Shown here: positions 14,501 through 22,612 of the stretch, one piece after another | Numbering within the stretch: position 1 is the first letter of the stretch | Layout of the letters: the number at the start of each line of letters is the position of its first letter | Origin: JALHNF01 sp031972295 | Lineage (GTDB): Bacteria; Patescibacteriota; Minisyncoccia; Phycocordibacterales; UBA5272 | DNA length: 29,955 nucleotides | Assembly: GCA_031972295.1 (NCBI GenBank) | Contig: DALYEZ010000009.1 | Span: forward strand, 1 to 29,955 | Reading direction: 5' to 3' | Notes under the pieces: generated by a model | Seen by the model: the letters and a program-made list of their open reading frames with translations, nothing else | Told to the model about the DNA's origin: nothing | The model's database searches: none | Made by a program: the position numbers and the translations under genes

Positions 14501-17500
14501 AAACCACCGCTGCAGTAGGTTCACATGACCTTCTCCAGCTTACAGCAAATCCTGCAACAGGTGGAACGTACTCTGGTGATGCGCTCCAGATCACTATGGA
14601 TGCGGTTGATGCAAATGGAAATACCGGTAACGGACTTGCTATTATTGTTGACCAATCTCAAGTTACAGGCAGACCAGTTCTTATTGAAGATGATGGAGGA
14701 GTTGATTTATTTGCAGTTGCAGAAAATGGCGGACTTACGGTAGGTAGTGGGCAATCTCGTGCAGATGTTACTGTGTTTGGAGATTTAATAAAAAAAGGAC
14801 TTGTTGGCAGTACAGCATTAGCCAATATCAATTCAATTTTTGTCTATGACACAACACGTGATAGTGATGGTGGCGCATGGACAAATGATCTAAGGGCATT
14901 AGATAAAAGTTGGTATACCGAAACAAAAGACGATGCAATTGGAGATCCTTGTGTGGTATCAACAGACGATCGTTGCGGAACGTCAGATTTTCCAAAGAAA
15001 GCTATTATTGTTTCAACTAACGACGCAGTTTATATTTTTGATGCAATCCGAAACCTAATGTGGATGAAGTTCACACAAAGCGGGGGAACATTTGCTCTTG
15101 GTGCTGATACCAATAATAACCCATCAGGAGTTTTCGCACTTAATGGAGTTGTCTATGTTGGAACAAATGGTGCATCAGGAACAGGAATGTATGCAATTGA
15201 TTTTTTCCAAGACAGACTTCTTAATTACGACTCTGTGGACAGAACGCAAGGTGATAAAAACATAGCAAACAGAAACACGACCGTAGCGTACGCGACAAAT
15301 GCAATCACCGCACTTTCAATTTTTAGCAATGTGGTTAATGATGTTCATGGCGCAGTCATTGCTGGTTCTACTATCACGCTTATAAACGGTGGACCACTAA
15401 ACGGAGGTGTATTTATTGGTGCTGCAACCGATGATGGGGCATCAATTATTAATGTCTCTTCAGGAAAGGTTTTGCGATATGCTGACGGCGCGACAACTGA
15501 CGATATAAATCAGATTTGGATTACAAAACGTGGACGTTTGTATTTGGCAAATGAAACTTTACTTGAAATTGAGCGTTACAACGATATTGAAACTTCAACA
15601 GCAAACGATGCCACACCTGATGATATTTTTGACGAACAAACAGCAAATCTTCCAAATGCGTTTAAAGCGGTACCTACATTTGCAACTACTCCAGATGCTT
15701 TATGGGTAACAGAAAGAAGTTCATTTGCACAAAGTACTATTGATACAGCTTTTGCAGATACTGTTTACTATGGACACAGTGCGGGACTTACTGAAATTCA
15801 CGACGTCATTACTCCTTCAGCTACAGTTATAGGATGGTCGAAGTTTTATAATACAGGAAGTACCACCCCTTACATGTCAGGTACACCACGTGGAATGTTC
15901 TCGTTTTCCGAAACCGCAGGTGACCTTTTGGACTCGACTATTCGTAACAGTGTTCTTGAGCCGGAAGTTCCGCCAACGTATGGAGTAAATGGTGTATATG
16001 GTACGGGACTCTCATTTAATGGAAGTTCACAGTTTTTATGTTCGGATGCGAATAATGATGGAACATGTGATACGGATACGGATTTTAACGTAGGGTTGAT
16101 TTCTTTCCATGTTGAGCTTTGGTTTAGACATCCAACCGCGATAGCTGGTACTGACGTGTTGGTTGACCGCCGCTACACAGCCTTTGCTGCTGCAGAGGGT
16201 GTTGGGTATACAATTGAAATGAATTCATCGGGGCAAATTATATTTGGTATTCAAGACACAGCAGCAACTGCTGCCTACGATGACTCAGTAACATCAACGC
16301 AAACATTTAATGACAATGAATGGCACCATTTGGTTGCTGTTAATACGGACACCGCACTTTGTTTGTATATTGATGCAAAGCTTGCTGTTGCTTGTGATAC
16401 GACACTTGCAGCAACTCTTACTTTAGACGCCTCACAAATCCTTTTCATTGGTGCTGATGGTGGTGGTGCCGCTGGCGCAAACTTTTGGGATGGTCAAATT
16501 GACGATGTCTATTTTGCAGGAAGTGGCGCTACTGTCTCGGACTCGCTCTCACAGGCACAAGTAAGACGAAAATATATTGCTGGACGACAAGCTCTTTCAA
16601 GAAGTTCTACGATTGCTACAGATGCAGAAACTTTCTCGTCAACAACAATTGGTGACTCTGCCGCAACGTGGGTACCAAACGAATTTGCTGGAAGTATTGT
16701 AGAAATTACAGAAGGTACTGGTGTGGGACAAACTAGACGTGTTGTTTCAAATACAGCTACGGTAATGTCGGTGTCTCCAGCCTTTACTGTCGCACCTGAT
16801 GCAACTTCGAATTTTGAAGTTATGCCAGAACAGCTCTACGGTGCAACTAACGGGGTTACCTCAGTCACCGTCACAGATACAAATGTTTTAAGTAAAATTC
16901 AAACGATGTATGTAGGATCAAGTAATGGTTCTGATGCTGGCGGTGTTACTGCATTTCAAGGGTACGGTAGGTCATACGTGACAGATGTATACCATTCAGA
17001 TGCAGGTAAAGTAAGCGACGCTGGTAGCGCGTGGTCGGGTACAGATGCAGATGATGTTACGGCAATTGGTGCAATAAACGGTACTGTTGCCATTGGTTCA
17101 ACGCAGCAATTCTGGCTTGAAAAAGTAGATCAATACCTAGAGCAATCCATCGATCAAATTTCAAATAATATTGCACAAATGCAAATGGAGCTCCTTCAAG
17201 ACGGACTCCTCGGCACCTCTCCGGAAAGTGGTTTCCTCGGCGGTGCTGACTTAGCTGAATACTATACATCACTTACGCATCTTGATTCAGGAACTATTGT
17301 TTCTGTAGATACATCATATCCAGACGCTGTAAAATCTTCTTCAAAGGCATATCAAAAAGATGTTTTGGGTGTTATTGCAACTCGACCAGGAATCATTCTC
17401 GGTGGAGCAACAGAAACTACGTATCCCGTAGCTCTTGTGGGGCGTGTACCGGTTAATGTAACTACGGAAAATGGTCTCATTAAAGCGGGCGACAGAATAA

Positions 17501-18735
17501 CATCTTCATCACTATCTGGATATGGCATGCGAGCTACAAAAGCTGGTCGAGTAGTAGGTGTCGCTTTGGAAGATATGAACCCTGAACAGTTCAGTGCTTG
17601 TCCAAATAATATTGAAGGGGTCACCGAAAGACTATGCGGACAGGTAATGGTGTTTGTAAATCTTGTTGATTATTCTGGAATGTCGATAGCGGTTTTGATG
17701 AGCGAAGCAGAGGCAGGACTTACTTTTGACAGTGCAGAAAGTACAGAGATTGTTGCAACAACATGTATAAACACTGAAGGCTTTGCGACATCAACGAATG
17801 CAACTGGTTTGTGTGATGAAGGATTTGTATTAACAACAAGTACAACGACTGCGCCAACAATTGAAAATAGTACTGCAAGCACAACATCGCCAAGAATTTT
17901 TGACAGAGAAAATAAAATTATTGAGTATCTAAAAAGTATCCGGCCTGAAGCTGGTAACATTGGATTGGATTCGGAAATATTAACCGATCGTTTATCTGCA
18001 GCGTTTGAAGTGTTCACACCACAAGTTATTACCGAAGGTTTACGTGTGGACTACATCTCGGCTTTGTTTGAGAGCGTTGTCTTTAAGTCAGATGTTATAT
18101 TCTTTGGTACACCATATTTCACCACTGACACCGCAGGCTTCGCTGTTGTGAAAGCGGGAGATACTCAAGTTGATGTTATTTTTGAAAAAGAATATTTAGA
18201 GAAACCAATTGTAAACGCAAGTATGGCAACTTCTGATGGTTTGCAAGTTGCTGGAGTACAGACTGCGATGATACAAGCAATCTTTGGAAAAGATATTCGC
18301 TTCCTAATCGCCAATGCCTCTACAACAGGGTTTACCATTTTCTTAAACAAAGTAGTTGATGAAGATGTTGAGTTCAACTGGATTGCACTCGCAGTAAAAG
18401 GTGCAAAGAAACATGAATCAAAAACTGCCACAACGACAGCTGTAGAGAATCCAGAAGTTGTTGTAGATGTAGAAAACAATGTGCAAGCAACCACCACGCA
18501 GGAAGAAATTGTACCCGAAGAAATAATACCAGTCGTTGATAATTCGGAAGATCCTATTGAAAATATTGAAACGGTGCCAGAAGAAAGTCTGCCGACGGAA
18601 ATAATCCCAGAGAATGTTCCCGCAGAAGCTGCTAGTAGTACGGGAGCATCTTCTATTGAAAATTCACAAGAAAATGAATCAATATCAGATCCTGAGATTG
18701 CACCTGTTATCGTAGAGGAAGTTACACAAAATTAG
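11572..18735 (+). CDS. Giant secreted tail-fibre-like surface protein (interrupted by assembly gap)
   Basis: About 2387 codons, counting 34 unknown ones in the N gap, so true length is uncertain. In order: signal peptide (1-20); collagen-like Gly-X-Y runs (from residue 105, and again near 150); a long Thr/Ser/Ala region with ATSTxx and TSTVNG repeats that contains the gap; modules with LGIGTTSP and SGGCFAINGVCVG, as in fibre proteins; a propeller-like part (about 1150-1390); a LamG-like lectin fold (about 1478-1650, with LSFNGSSQF and NEWHHLVAV). Next is a region starting LAEYY (about 1894-1995, with YPVALVGRVPV and GDRITSSSLSG) that resembles the phage Peptidase_G2 chaperone/self-cleavage domain. 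A beta domain recalling H-type lectins follows (about 2190-2275), then an acidic Glu/Val/Thr tail. No sortase motif or C-terminal membrane helix is visible. It is likely an adhesin or attachment fibre (inference). Confidence 0.85.
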   Translation: MRHLLFSILIFASLTSSVSALESGRMSLLDSVAFRFYCRMGIVFSQDIKRCALDETEKFNFSNAANSRTLASLGVSQPVLPIQVVQQVVQKIIEKPVETITYLQGPAGPQGEKGDAGLPGASGRDITSGLGTLPIWLGLGTTGGSTGVGATGPAGPAGADGTSTTVYSIATSTEDITATGTITTLDFVATNATSTNFFSSVVRSLSGFFTDLFADNATTTNLAVTGNLSLPNNSISNASLVNAAFTLATSTGIVGGGTVSLGGTTTIGLSSTGVAAGTYGNTSEVPVITIDAQGRITIATTTTITSATTNSATTSGNILTSTVNSIVATTSLITSNVATSSANILTTIVNGITSTVANIVNSFTQSLSNNILTTTINGVSATTTIISDNTISFATSTSVITSTVNGVTSSTSLASFFASSTTNLATTSGNIITSTVNGXXXXXXXXXXXXXXXXXXXXXXXXXXXXXXXXXXNVNGVSSNTAAVNSNDLSFATSTGILTSNVNGVATSTTLSLANLPGLINLTSQVSGVLPVINGGTGTSTAPTLGQILVGDGLGGYGFMATSSLGALTPPAGSNTQLQFNDSGAFGATSTLVWDNSAAGRLGIGTTSPMSVFAINNRRPIVTLRDNFSTQTWQMRVGGPVLGNTDFDIFSLTTNQVALSVKTDGNIAIGSSTIPANNSRLFIYGGGNGANIDVRGDPGVSDQAVIELEGSDYDSTPNSVRLQYFGPNGIGSTAGFTHQKLGILAFQGATNALIGTIDTKPLIFIADFAERMRLTETGSLGIGTTTPAATLGIAGNIFASSTATSTFQGSGINLTSGGCFAINGVCVGAGGSGISSLNTLTASTQTFATTTDTNITMSIVSSGSTHTFTPGFTGTLADARVADNLTISGGTIENTPIGAATPSTAVFTNATTTNLNIISQLTLNGLFGTAGQALVSNGTSSSPTWQDVVGGGGSLQSAYDTGATIETTAGTPVVITETTAAVGSHDLLQLTANPATGGTYSGDALQITMDAVDANGNTGNGLAIIVDQSQVTGRPVLIEDDGGVDLFAVAENGGLTVGSGQSRADVTVFGDLIKKGLVGSTALANINSIFVYDTTRDSDGGAWTNDLRALDKSWYTETKDDAIGDPCVVSTDDRCGTSDFPKKAIIVSTNDAVYIFDAIRNLMWMKFTQSGGTFALGADTNNNPSGVFALNGVVYVGTNGASGTGMYAIDFFQDRLLNYDSVDRTQGDKNIANRNTTVAYATNAITALSIFSNVVNDVHGAVIAGSTITLINGGPLNGGVFIGAATDDGASIINVSSGKVLRYADGATTDDINQIWITKRGRLYLANETLLEIERYNDIETSTANDATPDDIFDEQTANLPNAFKAVPTFATTPDALWVTERSSFAQSTIDTAFADTVYYGHSAGLTEIHDVITPSATVIGWSKFYNTGSTTPYMSGTPRGMFSFSETAGDLLDSTIRNSVLEPEVPPTYGVNGVYGTGLSFNGSSQFLCSDANNDGTCDTDTDFNVGLISFHVELWFRHPTAIAGTDVLVDRRYTAFAAAEGVGYTIEMNSSGQIIFGIQDTAATAAYDDSVTSTQTFNDNEWHHLVAVNTDTALCLYIDAKLAVACDTTLAATLTLDASQILFIGADGGGAAGANFWDGQIDDVYFAGSGATVSDSLSQAQVRRKYIAGRQALSRSSTIATDAETFSSTTIGDSAATWVPNEFAGSIVEITEGTGVGQTRRVVSNTATVMSVSPAFTVAPDATSNFEVMPEQLYGATNGVTSVTVTDTNVLSKIQTMYVGSSNGSDAGGVTAFQGYGRSYVTDVYHSDAGKVSDAGSAWSGTDADDVTAIGAINGTVAIGSTQQFWLEKVDQYLEQSIDQISNNIAQMQMELLQDGLLGTSPESGFLGGADLAEYYTSLTHLDSGTIVSVDTSYPDAVKSSSKAYQKDVLGVIATRPGIILGGATETTYPVALVGRVPVNVTTENGLIKAGDRITSSSLSGYGMRATKAGRVVGVALEDMNPEQFSACPNNIEGVTERLCGQVMVFVNLVDYSGMSIAVLMSEAEAGLTFDSAESTEIVATTCINTEGFATSTNATGLCDEGFVLTTSTTTAPTIENSTASTTSPRIFDRENKIIEYLKSIRPEAGNIGLDSEILTDRLSAAFEVFTPQVITEGLRVDYISALFESVVFKSDVIFFGTPYFTTDTAGFAVVKAGDTQVDVIFEKEYLEKPIVNASMATSDGLQVAGVQTAMIQAIFGKDIRFLIANASTTGFTIFLNKVVDEDVEFNWIALAVKGAKKHESKTATTTAVENPEVVVDVENNVQATTTQEEIVPEEIIPVVDNSEDPIENIETVPEESLPTEIIPENVPAEAASSTGASSIENSQENESISDPEIAPVIVEEVTQN
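12527..13110 (+). repeat. Degenerate tandem repeat encoding TSTVNG-type units
   Basis: Units containing variants of acttcaaccgtaaacgg recur near 12532, 12607, 12690, 12770, 12866, 12987 and 13070, about 75-100 bp apart. Each encodes I(L/I)TSTVNG followed by Thr/Ser-rich residues. The assembly gap falls inside the array, which is the likely reason for it. Confidence 0.75.
12887..12986. other. Assembly gap (100 N)
   Basis: Exactly 100 Ns, a usual placeholder for a gap of unknown size. Reading frame and repeat type are consistent on both sides, so one gene most likely spans it. Confidence 0.98.
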
Positions 18736-18736
18736 T

Positions 18737-19756
18737 ATGAAAATAAACACACAAGTAGTCACGGGTAAATACCACACACTAAGAAAAATTATTTTTTCAA
18801 TAAGTTTGTTCGTTCTCGGTATTGCTGTCGGTTTTTTTATAAATGTCGCTACGAAAACAAGCGAAGTAAATAAAGATGCTAGTGAGTTGCGATTAGGTGT
18901 TGATGGGCTCACCAACCCGCTTTTGGAATGTGAAATTGGGGGTGATACTATTGCCTCACGTAAACTTGATTTTACTCCACAACTTATTAACTTTGTCGAC
19001 ACATTAAAAGAGTCAAAAAGTATTGAAAATGTTGGTGTCTACTTTCGTGATTTGAATAATGGTCCTATTGTTGGGATTAATCAAGGCGCTTCCTTTGCTC
19101 CGGCAAGTTTATTGAAAGTGCCAGTGCTTATTGCTTATTTACACTGGGCAGAAAAAACACCCTCTGTTTTAGATGAGAAAATTGTTTTTTCAGCGCCCGT
19201 AAACGTTGGGTATCAACAACAGTTCGCTCCAATGGTTCCACTTGAGGTTGGAAAAACGTATTCAGCTAAAGAGCTTCTTGAGACAATGATAAAATATTCT
19301 GACAATCAAGCCCTCGTCCTCCTCTTTAAGCGACTGCCGAAAGAATATCAGGATGATTTATACCAGTTATTAGGAGTTGATCCAAAATTAATTACTGATC
19401 CAACAGCAACTCTTACTGTTCGCCAGTACAGTATCTTTTTTAGAATTCTCTTCAATGCATCGTTTCTCTCTCGAGTGCATTCTGAGTATGCACTCGATCT
19501 CTTAACACAAACAAGTTTCACTGATGGCTTACGTGCGGGAGTGCCTGCTAAGGTTTTGGTGTCCCATAAATTTGGAGAACGAAAAATCGGAGACGATGTT
19601 CAGCAATTTCACGATTGTGGTATCGTCTACTATCCAAAACACCCCTATCTTCTGTGTGTTATGACTCGAGGTAATAATGTTCCCGATCTTGTTGAGTCTA
19701 TTCAAAAGGTTTCAGATTTTGTGTACCAGACGATTGATAAACAATATAAAGAATAG
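18737..19756 (+). CDS. Membrane-anchored class A beta-lactamase-fold serine hydrolase
   Basis: A 339-residue protein with an N-terminal membrane helix (about 17-36) and an external domain of the class A beta-lactamase / penicillin-binding fold. It has SxxK (S124, K127 in APASLLKVPV), SDN (188-190 in KYSDNQA) and, in place of KTG, KFG (278-280). The omega-loop ExxLN that activates water in true beta-lactamases is not evident; that region reads DPTATLTVRQY. The protein may therefore be a peptidoglycan peptidase or transpeptidase-like enzyme, or an inactive binder, rather than a resistance enzyme. It begins one base after the giant surface-protein gene and is surely co-transcribed, suggesting a role in cell-wall remodelling or attachment of that protein (inference). 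Confidence 0.85.
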   Translation: MKINTQVVTGKYHTLRKIIFSISLFVLGIAVGFFINVATKTSEVNKDASELRLGVDGLTNPLLECEIGGDTIASRKLDFTPQLINFVDTLKESKSIENVGVYFRDLNNGPIVGINQGASFAPASLLKVPVLIAYLHWAEKTPSVLDEKIVFSAPVNVGYQQQFAPMVPLEVGKTYSAKELLETMIKYSDNQALVLLFKRLPKEYQDDLYQLLGVDPKLITDPTATLTVRQYSIFFRILFNASFLSRVHSEYALDLLTQTSFTDGLRAGVPAKVLVSHKFGERKIGDDVQQFHDCGIVYYPKHPYLLCVMTRGNNVPDLVESIQKVSDFVYQTIDKQYKE

Positions 19757-19761
19757 TTTTA

Positions 19762-19791
19762 TTGTGTACAGACATTTTAATGTGATAAAAT
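19762..19791 (+). promoter_or_regulatory. Possible promoter of the 19799 gene
   Basis: -35 TTGTGT (19762-19767), spacer of 18 nt, -10 TAAAAT (19786-19791). The -10 ends 7 nt before the ATG at 19799, so the message would be leaderless. Confidence 0.4.
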
Positions 19792-19798
19792 TTAACAT

Positions 19799-20176
19799 AT
19801 GAAACGATTTTTACTTCCATTTCTTGTTATCTTATTGATTGCCATGACAGCCGTTGCTGTTTATTTTTATCAAAAAACTAATAGCATAAGTCCAGCTGCT
19901 CAGGCGGAAAAAGAGGCAGAAGAGCTTGTGGTTCGGGTAGGGAAGCTTATTTTGCTCCCCGAAGGAGAAACACCAACCGTTGCGACTGTAAGTGACCCAG
20001 AACGTCTTAAAGATCAACCTTTTTTCGCAAAAGCTAAGGTTGGGGACAAGGTTTTACTCTACCAAACTTCAAAAAAGGCTTATTTGTATGACCCAGTAAA
20101 TAATAAACTTTTGGAAGTTGCCCCAATTAACCTTGGTGCAAATGAGGCCATGGGCACCGAAACCTCTTCTAGATAA
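19799..20176 (+). CDS. Small membrane-anchored protein, conserved type, unknown function
   Basis: A 125-residue protein with one N-terminal membrane helix (about 4-24, LLPFLVILLIAMTAVAVYF). An outer domain of about 85 residues contains VGKLILLPEGETPTVATV, DPERLKDQPFFAKAKVGDKV and YDPVNNKLLEVAPINLG. I recall this pattern from small proteins of Patescibacteria, without a known function. Start context is a plain ATG with no Shine-Dalgarno sequence. It lies 42 nt after the beta-lactamase-fold gene and may be read from that operon as well as its own promoter. Confidence 0.8.
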   Translation: MKRFLLPFLVILLIAMTAVAVYFYQKTNSISPAAQAEKEAEELVVRVGKLILLPEGETPTVATVSDPERLKDQPFFAKAKVGDKVLLYQTSKKAYLYDPVNNKLLEVAPINLGANEAMGTETSSR

Positions 20177-20186
20177 AGCTTTTGAA

Positions 20187-20214
20187 TTGACTCAAACTCT
20201 TTTTCCTGTATAAT
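20187..20214 (+). promoter_or_regulatory. Strong promoter of tuf and the ribosomal cluster
   Basis: -35 TTGACT (20187-20192), spacer of 16 nt, -10 TATAAT (20209-20214). The leader is about 96 nt (from about 20221 to the ATG at 20317). I found no convincing hairpin or riboswitch in it. Confidence 0.75.
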
Positions 20215-20316
20215 TGTCGGCATCGCGTTATATGCGTGTTTTTGCGTCCGCATTCGAATAGATGAGTGCTGGCTTAGCTTAAAATTAATAGGTTTAATAA
20301 AAACAAATAGTACATT

Positions 20317-21507
20317 ATGGCAGAATTTAATCGATCAAAACCACACTTAAATGTGGGAACAATTGGTCACGTAGACCACGGAAAGACTACTCTTACTGCG
20401 GCTATTCTTAATGTTCTTGGACTTGCTGGTAACACAGTAAAGCTTCGAGGAATTGACGAAATTGACAAGGCTCCTGAAGAAAAGGCGCGAGGTATTACTA
20501 TTTCACTCTCACACAATGAGTATGAAACAGCATCTCGACACTATGCTCACATTGATGCTCCAGGTCACGCCGACTACATCAAAAACATGATTACTGGTGC
20601 CGCTCAAATGGACGGTGCGATTCTTGTGTGTGCTGCAACAGACGGACCAATGCCACAAACACGAGAACACATCCTTCTTGCAAAGCAGGTAGGTGTACCT
20701 CGAATGGTGGTGTTCTTGAACAAGTGTGACATGGTAGATGATGAAGAAATGATTATGTTGGTGGAAGAGGAAATCCGAGAACTCCTTACAAAACAAGGGT
20801 TTGACGGAGCAAACACTCCTATTATCCGAGGTTCAGGTCTTAAGGCTCTCGAAGCAAAAGACATTAACGATCCTTGGGCACAGAAAGTTTTGGAACTCAT
20901 GAATGCGGTAGACACATGGATTGAAGTGCCAGAACGAGATACAACAAAACCATTCCTTATGCCAGTAGAAGACATCTTCACTATTGAAGGTCGTGGAACT
21001 GTGGTAACAGGAAAGATTGAGCGAGGTATTGTAAAAGTTGGTGAAGAAATCGAAATCGTTGGTCTTAAAGACACAATGAAGACAATTGTTACGGGTATTG
21101 AAATGTTCAACAAAACTTTGAATGAAGGTATGGCAGGTGACAACGCCGGCATCCTTCTTCGAGGTGCGAAGAAAGAAGATATTACTCGTGGACAAGTTCT
21201 TGCGAAACCAGGAAGTGTGAAGCCTCATACAGACTTCGAATGTGAAGTGTATGTTCTTAAAAAGGAAGAAGGTGGACGACATACACCATTCTTCAATGGT
21301 TACAAACCTCAGTTCTACGTTCGAACAACAGACGTAACAGGAGACGTGACACTCGCCGCTGGCACAGAAATGGTTATGCCTGGTGACAATGTTAAATTTA
21401 CTGTTAAGCTCGTTGCGCCTATCGCTCTTGAAGAGCAAGGACGTTTTGCGATCCGAGAAGGAGGTAAAACTGTAGGAGCCGGTGTGGTAACAAAAATTAT
21501 CGCCTAA
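20317..21507 (+). CDS. tuf: Elongation factor Tu
   Basis: A 396-residue GTPase that delivers aminoacyl-tRNA to the ribosome. G1 is GHVDHGKT (17-24), switch I ends RGIT (about 58-61), the DxPG motif is DAPG (80-83; the second residue is Cys in many bacteria), and G4 is NKCD (135-138). Domains 2 and 3 are complete, with GRGTVVTGKIERG and the end GRFAIREGGKTVGAGVV. Arginine is coded by CGA in 14 of 17 cases. No Shine-Dalgarno sequence precedes the ATG. It lies directly upstream of rpsJ (63 nt), while rpsL, rpsG and fusA, its usual partners, are absent from the window. Confidence 0.98.
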   Translation: MAEFNRSKPHLNVGTIGHVDHGKTTLTAAILNVLGLAGNTVKLRGIDEIDKAPEEKARGITISLSHNEYETASRHYAHIDAPGHADYIKNMITGAAQMDGAILVCAATDGPMPQTREHILLAKQVGVPRMVVFLNKCDMVDDEEMIMLVEEEIRELLTKQGFDGANTPIIRGSGLKALEAKDINDPWAQKVLELMNAVDTWIEVPERDTTKPFLMPVEDIFTIEGRGTVVTGKIERGIVKVGEEIEIVGLKDTMKTIVTGIEMFNKTLNEGMAGDNAGILLRGAKKEDITRGQVLAKPGSVKPHTDFECEVYVLKKEEGGRHTPFFNGYKPQFYVRTTDVTGDVTLAAGTEMVMPGDNVKFTVKLVAPIALEEQGRFAIREGGKTVGAGVVTKIIA

Positions 21508-21570
21508 AGCAAAACCGTATCTTAAAGAGGTTCTCTCTTTGAAACGGCGACTGCGTACCCCCTTTGTACT

Positions 21571-21933
21571 ATGACAGTAACAGCAAAAACAGCTACTCCT
21601 AAAACAAAAGCGCCAAAAGCAGGCGTGGAAAACAAGCTGCGCATTCGCATTCGAGCCTACGAGCACAAGATTCTTGATATGTCTATAAAGCAAATCATGG
21701 ATGTTGCTGAACGATACGAAGCTCAAGTTCTTGGTCCTGTGCCACTTCCAACAGATATTAAGAAGTACACTGTGAACCGAGCAACCTTCGTGTACAAAGA
21801 TGCACGTGAGCAATTCGAAATGCGAATTCACAAACGAATGCTTGATATCGTAAACCCTTCACAAAAACTTGTTGAAGCACTTACGAACCTTACACTTCCA
21901 TCTGGTGTTGATATCGATGTGAAGATGATGTAA
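21571..21933 (+). CDS. rpsJ: 30S ribosomal protein S10 (uS10)
   Basis: A 120-residue small-subunit protein. The core runs from about residue 21 (KLRIRIRAYEHKILD) through VLGPVPLPT to the Arg/His-rich loop (AREQFEMRIHKRMLDI) and the ending PSGVDIDVKM. It has about 18 extra N-terminal residues rich in Lys, Ala and Thr compared with the usual 100-residue protein. The start ATG has no Shine-Dalgarno sequence. First ribosomal gene after tuf. Confidence 0.97.
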   Translation: MTVTAKTATPKTKAPKAGVENKLRIRIRAYEHKILDMSIKQIMDVAERYEAQVLGPVPLPTDIKKYTVNRATFVYKDAREQFEMRIHKRMLDIVNPSQKLVEALTNLTLPSGVDIDVKMM

Positions 21934-21965
21934 GAAGAGACCATTACAAACCTATTAATTCGTAT

Positions 21966-21985
21966 GAACCGCCTCTGAGCGGTTC
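21966..21985 (+). promoter_or_regulatory. Hairpin between S10 and L3
   Basis: GAACCGC (21966-21972) pairs perfectly with GCGGTTC (21979-21985) around a 6-nt loop. It ends 11 nt before the L3 start. No U-tract follows, so it is not an intrinsic terminator; it could be a processing or autoregulation element. Confidence 0.5.
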
Positions 21986-21996
21986 CTCTGCGCTAT

Positions 21997-22608
21997 ATGA
22001 AATTCTTACTTACAAAAAAAATGCATATGACACAGTTCTATGATTCTCATGGAACTGCGTTTCCCGCTACCGTTCTTACGGTAGACAACAACCTTGTGAC
22101 TGCAATCCGAACCGTTGAAAAAAACGGCTACTCAGCAGTCCAGGTTGCCTCGTTTGAAAAACGAACAAAAAACACTTCAAAGGCGGCTCTCGGAAATCTT
22201 GGAGGCAAAGCTTACGAACGTGTTCAGGAATTTCGAATCGACACTCCAACTATGAACGTTGGTGATGTCTTTACTGCTGATACATTTGCCCCAGGTGAAG
22301 TTATCGCAGCAACCGGAGTTTCTAAAGGAAAAGGTTTCCAAGGTGTGGTTAAACGCCATGGATTCAAGGGAGGACCTCGAAGTCACGGACAGAAACACTC
22401 TGAACGTGAGGCAGGTTCTATTGGTGGAGGTGGGCGAGCTGGAGGACGTGTTGCTAAAGGCATGCGTATGGCCGGCCGAATGGGTGGCGATCGAGTCACT
22501 ATCAAAAATCTTACCGTTCTTGCAACAGACAAAGAAAACGGCGTTATCCTTTTGAAGGGTGCCGTTCCTGGAAAGCGAGGCGATATTATCGAACTTCGAT
22601 CACTATAA
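21997..22608 (+). CDS. rplC: 50S ribosomal protein L3 (uL3)
   Basis: A 203-residue large-subunit assembly protein. It starts KFLLTKKMHMTQFYD, has SKGKGFQGVVKRHGFKGG near the middle (the loop that reaches the peptidyl-transferase region), and then RAGGRVAKGMRMAGRMGGDRVT. This is a compact version of the family (about 205-215). No Shine-Dalgarno sequence. Four bases separate its stop from the L4 start. Confidence 0.97.
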   Translation: MKFLLTKKMHMTQFYDSHGTAFPATVLTVDNNLVTAIRTVEKNGYSAVQVASFEKRTKNTSKAALGNLGGKAYERVQEFRIDTPTMNVGDVFTADTFAPGEVIAATGVSKGKGFQGVVKRHGFKGGPRSHGQKHSEREAGSIGGGGRAGGRVAKGMRMAGRMGGDRVTIKNLTVLATDKENGVILLKGAVPGKRGDIIELRSL

Positions 22609-22612
22609 TAAT

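Noticed and set aside
21524..21540. Small stem AAAGAG/CTCTTT after tuf
   Set aside because: Six A/T-rich pairs and only three Ts after it; too weak to call a terminator between tuf and rpsJ.
20833..21831. Minus-strand frame of 332 codons opposite tuf and rpsJ
   Set aside because: Antisense to two certain genes; its Cys/Phe/His-rich composition is typical of shadows under biased codon use.
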